Shown: in pieces, positions 9,258 through 15,422 of the stretch
Layout of the letters: every line of letters starts with the position of its first letter
Position numbering within the stretch: position 1 is the stretch's first letter
DNA from: Cesiribacteraceae bacterium YIM B00369
GTDB taxonomy: Bacteria > Bacteroidota > Bacteroidia > Cytophagales > Cyclobacteriaceae
DNA length: 48,465 bases
Direction: 5' to 3'
Assembly (NCBI GenBank): GCA_017948555.1
Contig: JAFMYY010000009.1
Location: forward strand, 1-48,465
Notes under the pieces: generated by a model
The model's database searches: none
What the model saw: only the letters and a program-made list of their open reading frames with translations
What the model was told of the DNA's origin: nothing
Position numbers and translations under genes: made by a program

Positions 9258-9293
9258 TGATGCAGAAAACCGGAATTATCCGGTCCTGCATCA
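9258..9293. repeat. Imperfect inverted repeat (long hairpin) in the tRNA-Met/carbonic anhydrase gap
   Basis: TGATGCAG (9258-9265) pairs with CTGCATCA (9286-9293), and inside it ACCGG (9269-9273) pairs with CCGGT (9280-9284), leaving small internal bulges and a 6-nt loop. There is no T-run on either side. The 414-base gap from 9046 to 9459 otherwise holds only the tRNA terminator and no convincing gene. The hairpin's role is unknown. Confidence 0.6.
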
Positions 9294-9459
9294 TAATCAT
9301 TTACAGGCCTGAATATTTACCTGCCCCCCTTAAATCAACCACTCCGGATGTAATTATGATTTTGCATAAATAAATTACATCTTTAAATACTTTAAAATGC
9401 CTGGCCATAATGGAGAACATGATTATGGTTATTTAGAACTTTTTTTTCGATATTTTAAA

Positions 9460-10092
9460 ATGGAAAATTCATACAAAAAATTATTAGAAGGTAACGAAAG
9501 ATTCGTCACGGAAAAGTTAAGTGTTGATCCGGATTTCTTTACAAACCTGGCAAAACAGCAAACTCCTGAATTTTTGTGGATCGGATGCTCCGACAGCAGG
9601 GTTCCCGCTAACGAAATTACAGGCACAAAGCCCGGTGAAATTTTTGTACACCGAAACATTGCTAACATGGTAGTACATACCGATGTTAACTTTTTAAGTG
9701 TACTTCAGTATGCTTTGGAAGTTTTAAAGGTAAAACACATCATTGTCTGCGGACATTACGGCTGTGGCGGTGTGCTGACAGCTATGTCGCAGGCCAGCAT
9801 GGGACTTGTTGACACCTGGCTCCGCAACATTAAAGAGGTGTACGCAAAACACGAAGAAGAACTGCTGGCAATTGAAGATATGAAAAAACGCTCCGACCGT
9901 CTGGTGGAACTGAATGTATGTGAACAGGTGAAAAATCTTGCAAAAACCTCTTTTATACAACAGGCATGGAAGAGCAGATCAGTACAGATACATGGATGGG
10001 TATATGGCCTCGACACCGGAAAAATCAAAGACCTGGAGGTAAAGGTTCAGAAACCGGAGGATCTGGATCCTGTTTTCAGGTATGACATCTGA
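9460..10092 (+). CDS. can: Beta-class carbonic anhydrase
   Basis: Zinc enzyme that interconverts CO2 and bicarbonate; cytosolic. The 210 aa protein has the Zn ligands C43 (in CSDSR), H99 and C102 (in CGHYGCGG). The conserved D45-R47 pair follows C43, and HRNIAN is present. The start at 9460 (MENSYKKLLEGNERF) is the usual family N-terminus; the frame stays open 21 codons further upstream to an ATG at 9397, but that extension is not family-like. It is monocistronic and shares the bidirectional terminator at 10145-10176 with the convergent gene. Confidence 0.94.
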   Translation: MENSYKKLLEGNERFVTEKLSVDPDFFTNLAKQQTPEFLWIGCSDSRVPANEITGTKPGEIFVHRNIANMVVHTDVNFLSVLQYALEVLKVKHIIVCGHYGCGGVLTAMSQASMGLVDTWLRNIKEVYAKHEEELLAIEDMKKRSDRLVELNVCEQVKNLAKTSFIQQAWKSRSVQIHGWVYGLDTGKIKDLEVKVQKPEDLDPVFRYDI

Positions 10093-10144
10093 AAGAATGC
10101 TAAACAGATAATTCATAAACATCCTTTTACAGCCTTAAAAACAC

Positions 10145-10176
10145 AAAGCGGATAAGCCCTCAGACTTATCCGCTTT
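10145..10176. terminator. Bidirectional terminator overlapping the stop codon of the downstream gene
   Basis: A perfect 12-bp stem (AAAGCGGATAAG with CTTATCCGCTTT) closes an 8-nt loop. It is followed by T on the plus strand and a T-rich stretch on the minus strand, so it can end both the carbonic anhydrase and the convergent gene. The stop codon (TTA at 10166-10168 on plus) and the last codons of the minus-strand gene are part of the stem. Confidence 0.8.
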
Positions 10177-10549
10177 TGTCTTTCAGGTATTTCAGCCAGT
10201 CCCCGTCAGGTACTTTTTGATAACCTGCTGATATTCCATCTGATTTTATATAAATTAAAGCCTTCCATTTTTCAAGAAGAATCTTTTTATACTCAGGCCC
10301 TTCATAATTATCCAGCTCAGGAATTTTTGATTCCGGCACTTCATATATATCACCGGTAATCTGTGATTCTTTACTGTCAGGCACGGCAAAAGGATACCAT
10401 CCCGCATCATACATAGCAAAGCCATTCACCCATATCCCCTCCTCTATCAAAGGAAAACTTTCCAGGTAATAATTTGCAACTCCCCTCCTGCGGAGCGTTC
10501 CATACACAAACAAACGGATACCACCTGCTTTTGACCTGGGAAAACTCAA
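10166..10549 (-). CDS. Gamma-glutamylcyclotransferase-fold (AIG2/GGCT-like) protein
   Basis: Small protein of 127 aa with the GGCT-like barrel. The substrate-loop motif FVYGTLRR is at about residues 14-21, followed by WVNGFAMYDAGWYPFAVPD, GDIYEV and LDNYEGPEY, where the acidic residue of the family would lie. Family members cleave gamma-glutamyl or related amide bonds, but the substrate here is unknown. No ATG fits: the frame starts at TTG (10547-10549), with AAGGAG only 2 bases upstream, unusually close. The stop codon lies inside the terminator stem. It is convergent with the carbonic anhydrase. Confidence 0.8.
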   Translation of the reverse strand: MSFPRSKAGGIRLFVYGTLRRRGVANYYLESFPLIEEGIWVNGFAMYDAGWYPFAVPDSKESQITGDIYEVPESKIPELDNYEGPEYKKILLEKWKALIYIKSDGISAGYQKVPDGDWLKYLKDKSG

Positions 10550-10949
10550 TGCTCCTTAGTTTTTCTTGAGAAATATTGTTTCAAAGTAACACCAATTAAA
10601 CCTGCCACACGATTAAGACCACAACCAAATGGCTGCTCTGATTCATGCTTCCGGAGTAAAACAACGCACCACTCACACTTTAAAATTAACTATGTCCCCT
10701 GACTTTCCAAAAAAAGCGCACACCAATACTTGCACAATTAGTAAAATACCTGAAAATCATTTCCAGGAAATCTAAAAGCACAAAATAAGGTGTTTACTAC
10801 GTCCGGGAATTACCAAATGAAACTTCCCTTAAAAAAAACATTCCCTGAAAAGACACAACAACCATTGCTTAACTATTTGAAATTGAGAAACAACTCCTGA
10901 AAGGATGCTTTTAAGCCCCGAAAAAGTTTATACTTTCAGCATATTAAAG
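10550..10949. other. Intergenic stretch without recognisable gene
   Basis: About 400 bases upstream of the tRNA-Tyr promoter. It is AT-rich with stop codons in all frames. No tRNA, hairpin with T-run or coding signal was recognised. Confidence 0.6.
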
Positions 10950-10980
10950 TTGCCGGCAAAAACTAAAACCCTTATGTTTG
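10950..10980 (+). promoter_or_regulatory. Promoter of the tRNA-Tyr gene
   Basis: TTG at 10950-10952, a 20-base spacer, and TATGTTTG at 10973-10980, the same -7 octamer as at the tRNA-Met gene. The predicted start is about 20 bases before the tRNA. Confidence 0.8.
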
Positions 10981-11005
10981 CAACGCTTTACAAATAAAAG
11001 CTGCC

Positions 11006-11088
11006 GGGGAGATACCAAAGCGGCCAACTGGGACGGACTGTAAATCCGTTGTCTTACGACTTCGCAGGTTCGAATCCTGCTCTCCCCA
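11006..11088 (+). tRNA. tRNA-Tyr (anticodon GTA)
   Basis: Class II cloverleaf of 83 nt: acceptor GGGGAGA with TCTCCCC, discriminator A at 11088, anticodon stem ACGGA/TCCGT with loop CTGTAAA and GTA at 11040-11042, an ordinary long variable arm, and T arm GCAGG-TTCGAAT-CCTGC. CCA is not encoded. A run of nine T residues (11090-11098) follows. It gives a normal class II reference for the odd elements a few hundred bases away. Confidence 0.96.
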
Positions 11089-11370
11089 CTTTTTTTTTCC
11101 GATGCCCGCATTATCTATATTTTTTTAACAGGCATCCGGAAATCAATCCAGACAAATACCCATTCTTATCCCAACTTCAATAAAAGATCAGGGAATTTCT
11201 TTTAGAAATAAATAATTCAGGACATTAAGATGATTACAGTTCGCTGAGACATAAGCTATGGAGCTGTACTCAACGAATTCCTTTTCAACAGCCATTTACC
11301 ACATAGCAGGCCCTCCATCCTTTCTGACATTTCCACAATTATCTAATTATCGTTCAGGAAATTTTACACA

Positions 11371-11408
11371 AAAAAAAAGCCCTGAATCTTAGTCAAAAAA
11401 TTCAGGGT
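11371..11408 (-). terminator. Terminator of the tRNA-like array
   Basis: On the minus strand CCCTGAAT and ATTCAGGG form a perfect 8-bp stem (plus one G-U pair) around a 12-nt loop, followed directly by C and nine or more T residues. It lies 26 bases after the 3' end of the last tRNA-like element and has no protein gene upstream, so it most likely ends the array transcript. The 11089-11370 stretch beyond it holds no recognisable gene. Confidence 0.85.
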
Positions 11409-11433
11409 CTTAGTTCTCGAAATGTTAAAATAG

Positions 11434-11577
11434 CTGTAAGGGAAGGACTCGAACCTCCACGGAGCAGTTAGCTATAGCTCATGAATCAATTTAGTGGTCA
11501 ACCCGTTAAGCTATGTTTATCCCGTTATCTCCACCCCCGAGACAGGAGGGCATGTCTGCCAGTTTCATCACCTTACA
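11434..11577 (-). ncRNA. tRNA-like element 1 (class II fold, GTC at anticodon position, 75-nt variable region)
   Basis: Minus-strand fold by eye: acceptor TGTAAGG (11571-11577) with CCTTACA (11435-11441), discriminator G (11434), and U8. The D stem is ATG/CAT with GG in the loop. The anticodon stem is CCCTC/GGGGG with loop CTGTCTC (GTC at 11541-11543, U33 present), and the T arm is GGAGG-TTCGAGT-CCTTC. The variable region (11459-11533) is closed by GGAG/CTCC and contains an inner pairing ATAGCTTAA with TTGAGCTAT. Class II form and G73 resemble tRNA-Ser, the D loop resembles tRNA-Leu, and GTC would be the Asp anticodon. The charging identity is therefore undetermined, and a decoding role is unproven. 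Confidence 0.7.
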
Positions 11578-11630
11578 GTGTAGTGATATTCTTTTTCAAT
11601 AATTCAGAAGGCCTGCTGCCTGCTGTTTTG

Positions 11631-11774
11631 CTGTAAGGGAAGGACTCGAACCTCCACGGAGCAGATAGCTATAGCTCAAGCATCAATTTAGTGGTCAACC
11701 CGTTAAGCTATGTTTATCCCGTTATCTCCACCCCCGAGACAGGAGGGCATGTCTGCCAGTTTCATCACCTTACA
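11631..11774 (-). ncRNA. tRNA-like element 2 (near copy of element 1)
   Basis: Same fold and length (144 nt) as element 1: acceptor 11768-11774 with 11632-11638, discriminator G at 11631, anticodon loop CTGTCTC with U33 and GTC, and consensus T loop TTCGAGT. It differs from element 1 at only a few sites, all within the 75-nt variable region, where ATAGCTTAA can still pair with TTGAGCTAT. The 53-nt spacers on both sides are identical to each other, so elements 1 and 2 look like a recent tandem duplication. Confidence 0.7.
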
Positions 11775-11827
11775 GTGTAGTGATATTCTTTTTCAATAAT
11801 TCAGAAGGCCTGCTGCCTGCTGTTTTG

Positions 11828-11950
11828 CTGTAAGGGAAGGACTCGAACCTCCACAGAGCAGTTAGCTAAACGAACCGTAGTTCATAAAGTTTATCCAAAA
11901 TCCCCACCCCCGGGACCGGAGGGCATGTCTGCCAGTTTCATCACCTTACA
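11828..11950 (-). ncRNA. tRNA-like element 3 (54-nt variable region, U33 replaced by G)
   Basis: 123 nt with identical acceptor, D arm and T arm to elements 1 and 2. The anticodon stem is CCCTC/GGGGG, but the loop is CGGTCCC: GTC stays in the anticodon position while the near-invariant U33 is G. The variable region has a different sequence that can fold as nested helices, TAAAC/GTTTA outside GAAC/GTTC with loop TACG. It keeps the GGATAAA and GCTAACTG flanks shared by the other elements. Loss of U33 argues against ordinary decoding. Confidence 0.65.
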
Positions 11951-12002
11951 GTATAGTGGTATTTTTTTCAATAATTCAGAAGGCCTGTTGCCTGCTGTTT
12001 TG

Positions 12003-12119
12003 CTGTAAGGGAAGGACTCGAACCTCCACGGAGCAGTTAGCACTGAAAGTTATCAGCATTTATCCAGAATCTCCACCCCCGGGACCGGAGGGCATGTCTG
12101 CCGGTTTCATCACCTTACA
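12003..12119 (-). ncRNA. tRNA-like element 4 (48-nt variable region), promoter-proximal
   Basis: 117 nt and first in the transcript. The acceptor TGTAAGG/CCTTACA, D stem ATG/CAT, anticodon loop CGGTCCC (no U33) and T loop TTCGAGT are as in element 3. One D-loop base differs (C for T before GG). The variable region is closed by GGAG/CTCC and contains CTGA/TCAG, a small hairpin different in sequence from those of the other elements. Its 5' end lies about 25-30 bases after the probable transcription start. Confidence 0.65.
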
Positions 12120-12151
12120 TTATTTTCAATCTTATCCCGTTTGGATTGATG

Positions 12152-12159
12152 CAAAGATA
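12152..12159 (-). promoter_or_regulatory. Probable -7 element for the tRNA-like array
   Basis: The minus strand reads TATCTTTG, a full match to TAnnTTTG, 32 bases upstream of the 5' end of element 4, the same arrangement as at tRNA-Met and tRNA-Tyr. There is no clear TTG at the -33 spacing; that region is AT-only. The 12120-12268 interval is shared with the divergent Lrp-type gene. Confidence 0.55.
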
Positions 12160-12268
12160 GGTAAAAAATTAAATTAATAAAATTTAGATAAAATATTAGC
12201 TTAAAGTTTACATATTTTTTAATTTAGCATAAAAATACATGCAGATCTTTTAATGATATTACTGTCTC

Positions 12269-12745
12269 ATGGGGAAAAATTATGAAATTGATAACACGGA
12301 TTTGCAAATCCTCGCACTGCTCTCCGAAGATGCAAAAATTCCGTTTACCGAAATTGCCAAACAGGTTTACGTTTCAGGCGGAACTGTACACGTCAGGATG
12401 CGCAAACTTGAGGAAATGGGAATTGTACAGGGCGCAACACTTAAAATAGATTATTCCAAATTAGGCTATGATATTACTGCTTTCCTGGGGATTTACCTGG
12501 AAAAAAGCTCGTTTTACGACAGGGTAGCTGCTGAACTGGAAAATATTCCTGAAGTGGTGAGCCTGCATTATACTACCGGGCCATACAGCATGTTCGCCAG
12601 AATATACTGTAAAGATACCCAACACCTGCGGGAAGTACTGCATGATAAAATTCAGATTATTGATGGAGTGGAACGCACAGAAAGCATTATTTCTCTTGAA
12701 GAAAGGGTACAGAGATCCATTCAGCTGGATAAACTGAAGCTTTAG
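12269..12745 (+). CDS. Lrp/AsnC family transcriptional regulator
   Basis: DNA-binding regulator of 158 aa that usually responds to amino acids. The N-terminal AsnC-type winged helix-turn-helix (about residues 7-60: DLQILALLSEDAKIPFTEIA, then VSGGTVHVRMRKLEEMGIV) is followed by an alpha-beta RAM ligand domain (about 70-145) that forms the octamer interface in this family. It is divergent from the tRNA-like array with 149 bases between them. Lrp-type regulators often control themselves and their divergent neighbour, but a link to the array or to the downstream suf operon is only inferred from position. The specific effector cannot be read from the sequence. Confidence 0.9.
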   Translation: MGKNYEIDNTDLQILALLSEDAKIPFTEIAKQVYVSGGTVHVRMRKLEEMGIVQGATLKIDYSKLGYDITAFLGIYLEKSSFYDRVAAELENIPEVVSLHYTTGPYSMFARIYCKDTQHLREVLHDKIQIIDGVERTESIISLEERVQRSIQLDKLKL

Positions 12746-12921
12746 GGTTTGGATTGGAACTGTTTAAGGTATATTTTTGTGTAAATATTACATAACAGAT
12801 TTCAACGAAACACACTGAGTATCATTGCCTTCAACTAAAAAAAAGGCATTTAATGCGTTTTAAAGAACCTTAATTACAAATTAATTCCTGATTAAGGAAC
12901 ATAATTTTTTAAATTATGTTA

Positions 12922-12929
12922 TAAATTTG
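12922..12929 (+). promoter_or_regulatory. Possible -7 element of the suf operon
   Basis: TAAATTTG matches TAnnTTTG 37 bases before the sufB ATG at 12966, so the leader would be about 30 bases. No TTG is present at the expected -33 position. Confidence 0.45.
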
Positions 12930-12965
12930 TATAGTTATTTAGAATCAATCCAAACAAAAATATAT

Positions 12966-14411
12966 ATGAGCAAGGACACCGATATACTTGAAGAACTGAC
13001 CAGCGGAGAATATAAGTACGGTTGGGAGACCAAGATCGAAGCGGAGTCGGCTCCAAAGGGTCTGAGCGAGGATATTGTTCGCTTTATTTCTGCAAAGAAA
13101 GAAGAGCCTGAATGGCTGCTTGAGTGGAGATTAAAGGCATACAGGCACTGGCTTACATTAGAGGAGCCTAAATGGCCAAATGTTAATTATCCTGAAATAG
13201 ATTTCCAGGATGTTATTTATTATTCTGCACCAAAGAAAAAACCACAGCTTAACAGCCTGGATGAAGTTGATCCGGAATTGAGGGAAACATTTAAAAAGCT
13301 TGGTATTTCTCTGGATGAACAAAAGCGCATGACAGGTGTAGCAGTGGATGCAGTGATAGATTCTGTATCTGTTGCCACTACTTTCAAGAAAAAACTGGGT
13401 GAGCTTGGAATAATATTCTGCTCTTTCAGCGAAGCTGTACGTGAACATCCTGAACTGGTAAAAAAATATCTTGGCTCTGTTGTTCCCATTACCGACAACT
13501 TTTACGCCACCCTTAATTCAGCCGTTTTCAGCGATGGTTCGTTCGCCTATATTCCTAAAGGTGTTCGCTGCCCGATGGAATTATCTACTTATTTCAGGAT
13601 AAATGCAGCTAATACCGGCCAGTTTGAGCGTACCCTTATTGTAGCAGACGAAGGATCCTACGTAAGTTACCTTGAAGGCTGTACAGCTCCTCAGCGCGAT
13701 GAGAACCAGCTCCATGCTGCAGTGGTGGAAATTTATGCTGCTAAAAATGCAGAAGTAAAATACTCAACGGTACAGAACTGGTATCCCGGCGATAAGCAGG
13801 GACGTGGCGGTATCTATAACTTCGTAACCAAGCGTGGCATTTGCGCCGGCGACTACTCTAAAATCAGCTGGACACAGGTGGAAACCGGTTCCGCTATTAC
13901 CTGGAAATACCCAAGCTGTATATTAAAAGGCGACCACTCTGTGGGTGAGTTCTACTCTGTAGCAGTAACGAATAACCGCCAGCAGGCAGATACCGGTACA
14001 AAAATGATTCATATCGGGAAAAATACCCGCAGCCGGATTGTTTCCAAAGGGGTATCGGCAGGCCACAGCCAAAACAGCTATCGCGGACTCGTAAGAATAA
14101 TGAAGAGGGCCGAAAATTCAAGGAACTTCTCCCAGTGTGACTCCCTGCTGATGGGCGATAAATGCGGGGCACATACGTTCCCTTACATTGAAATAGGCAA
14201 TAGTACAGGGCAGGTGGAGCATGAGGCCACCACATCCAAGATTGGTGAAGACCAGATCTTCTACTGTAACCAGAGAGGTATTTCCACTGAAGATGCCGTT
14301 GCACTAATCGTAAACGGATATTGTAAAGAAGTACTGAACCAGCTCCCGATGGAGTTTGCAGTGGAAGCCCAGAAGCTTCTTGCACTTACACTCGAAGGCA
14401 GTGTAGGATAA
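12966..14411 (+). CDS. sufB: Fe-S cluster assembly scaffold protein SufB
   Basis: Scaffold subunit of the SufBC2D complex on which new Fe-S clusters are built; cytosolic. The 481 aa sequence carries the conserved SufB core, including [21 protein letters not shown] (split around the R-C pair), [22 protein letters not shown] and the C-terminal [12 protein letters not shown]. The start at 12966 ([12 protein letters not shown]) is chosen; the frame extends 13 codons upstream, but those overlap the putative promoter. It is the first gene of sufBCDSE-sufT-brx, with 147 bases and a perfect hairpin (14437-14468) before sufC. Confidence 0.97.
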   Translation: MSKDTDILEELTSGEYKYGWETKIEAESAPKGLSEDIVRFISAKKEEPEWLLEWRLKAYRHWLTLEEPKWPNVNYPEIDFQDVIYYSAPKKKPQLNSLDEVDPELRETFKKLGISLDEQKRMTGVAVDAVIDSVSVATTFKKKLGELGIIFCSFSEAVREHPELVKKYLGSVVPITDNFYATLNSAVFSDGSFAYIPKGVRCPMELSTYFRINAANTGQFERTLIVADEGSYVSYLEGCTAPQRDENQLHAAVVEIYAAKNAEVKYSTVQNWYPGDKQGRGGIYNFVTKRGICAGDYSKISWTQVETGSAITWKYPSCILKGDHSVGEFYSVAVTNNRQQADTGTKMIHIGKNTRSRIVSKGVSAGHSQNSYRGLVRIMKRAENSRNFSQCDSLLMGDKCGAHTFPYIEIGNSTGQVEHEATTSKIGEDQIFYCNQRGISTEDAVALIVNGYCKEVLNQLPMEFAVEAQKLLALTLEGSVG

Positions 14412-14436
14412 GCAAAACGGAATAAACACTTTTTTC

Positions 14437-14468
14437 TGAACCATGCCTTTCCAAAAAGGCATGGTTCA
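14437..14468 (+). other. Perfect 14-bp hairpin between sufB and sufC
   Basis: TGAACCATGCCTTT (14437-14450) and AAAGGCATGGTTCA (14455-14468) pair fully around the 4-nt loop CCAA. No T-run follows on either strand, so this is not a standard terminator. An mRNA processing or stabilising element that sets SufB above SufCD is possible but inferred only from position. Confidence 0.7.
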
Positions 14469-14558
14469 GCACTTAAATAGGCTGTGTTAACCAACAGAGC
14501 CTGTAATAAACCGGCAACAGACCAAAAACACTTCAATAGACCACTAGCATTAAGCATT

Positions 14559-15320
14559 ATGTTAAGCATCAAGAATTTACAAGCATCTATAAATGATCAA
14601 CCGATCCTGAAAGGTATAAATCTGGAAATAAAGGCGGGAGAAGTACATGCCATTATGGGACCAAACGGTTCAGGCAAAAGTACTCTTGCCTCTGTACTTG
14701 CAGGACGCGAAGAGTATGAAGTAACCGGAGGCAGCGTAACATTTAATGGTAAAGATCTGTTGGACCTGGCTCCTGAAGACAGAGCCCGCGAAGGTGTTTT
14801 TCTTGCATTCCAGTACCCTGTGGAAATTCCGGGTGTAAGCACAACAAATTTTTTAAAAACAGCCATTAATCAGGTGCGTGAATACCGCGGGCAGGATCCT
14901 TTGGATGCGGTATCTTTTCTGAAGCTGGTAAAAGAAAAAATGAACCTGGTGGAAATGAACCAGTCCCTGCTGAGCAGAGCCCTGAACGAAGGATTTTCAG
15001 GAGGTGAGAAAAAGAGAAACGAAATTTTCCAAATGGCTATGCTCGAACCTACCCTTTCCATTCTGGACGAAACAGATTCGGGCCTTGACATTGATGCCCT
15101 GCGCATTGTGGCAAACGGAGTAACGAAGCTGAAGCGCCCTGATTCTGCCACTATTGTGGTTACCCACTATCAGCGTTTGCTGGATTATATTGTTCCTGAC
15201 TACGTACATGTGCTCTATAAAGGCCGCATTGTAAAATCCGGCTCTAAAGAACTTGCACTGGAGCTCGAGGAAAAAGGTTACGACTGGATAAAAGAAGAGG
15301 CTGATAATATTCAGGCCTGA
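14559..15320 (+). CDS. sufC: Fe-S cluster assembly ATPase SufC
   Basis: ABC-type ATPase subunit of SufBC2D; its ATP cycle drives the conformational change needed for cluster assembly. Walker A GPNGSGKST is at about residues 33-41, the ABC signature region SGGEKKRNEI near residue 148, Walker B LSILDETDSGLD near 170 and the switch histidine in VTHYQRLL near 205. The LDETDSGLD form is characteristic of SufC. The length is 253 aa. The start at 14559 (MLSIKNLQASI) is typical; the frame runs 25 codons upstream without family similarity. Confidence 0.97.
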   Translation: MLSIKNLQASINDQPILKGINLEIKAGEVHAIMGPNGSGKSTLASVLAGREEYEVTGGSVTFNGKDLLDLAPEDRAREGVFLAFQYPVEIPGVSTTNFLKTAINQVREYRGQDPLDAVSFLKLVKEKMNLVEMNQSLLSRALNEGFSGGEKKRNEIFQMAMLEPTLSILDETDSGLDIDALRIVANGVTKLKRPDSATIVVTHYQRLLDYIVPDYVHVLYKGRIVKSGSKELALELEEKGYDWIKEEADNIQA

Positions 15321-15422
15321 TTTAACTTTATCTGACCATATTGTCCGGCTTTTCCAGGCTGGACGATTTCTTTTTCTTTCGTTTTAAACTTTTCTCACAG
15401 ACAAGGTAAATTTGTCGTAACT

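Larger units (their letters stand above)
11434..12119 (-). repeat. Tandem array of four tRNA-like elements
   Basis: Four head-to-tail units with a period of 197, 197 and 175 bases. The tRNA-like bodies (144, 144, 123 and 117 nt) are separated by spacers of 53, 53 and 52 nt. The first two spacers are identical and the third differs at a few sites. The acceptor stem, D arm, anticodon stem and T arm are nearly invariant, whereas the middle of the variable region differs strongly between elements. The first two elements (in plus coordinates) are almost identical, suggesting recent duplication. The array runs on the minus strand from a likely promoter at 12152-12159 to the terminator at 11371-11408. 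Confidence 0.85.

Noticed and set aside
9098..9373. 91-codon open frame between tRNA-Met and carbonic anhydrase
   Set aside because: The translation is low in coding character, has no recognisable motif, no clear ribosome-binding site, and contains the hairpin at 9258-9293. It is probably chance.
10550..11370. A riboswitch or further tRNA in the gene-poor region
   Set aside because: Apart from tRNA-Tyr, its promoter and the array terminator, I found no conserved riboswitch core or tRNA-like fold.
11434..12119. Possible CRISPR array
   Set aside because: The repeats are 117-144 nt and tRNA-shaped, the spacers are 52-53 nt and nearly identical, and no cas genes are seen. This is not a CRISPR pattern.
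11434..12119. tRNA genes interrupted by introns
   Set aside because: Bacterial tRNA introns lie in the anticodon loop, mostly as group I introns of hundreds of bases. Here the extra sequence is in the variable region and is short, with no intron core.
11434..12119. tmRNA
   Set aside because: There is no GGGG start, no tag reading frame and no alanine tRNA-like end (G3-U70). The elements repeat in tandem.
11956..12177. 73-codon plus-strand frame over the last two tRNA-like elements
   Set aside because: It is antisense to the RNA structure, has no family match and crosses the array's promoter region.
12927..12965. Upstream extension of sufB
   Set aside because: The 13 extra codons overlap the putative promoter, and the family starts at MSKDTD; start moved to 12966.
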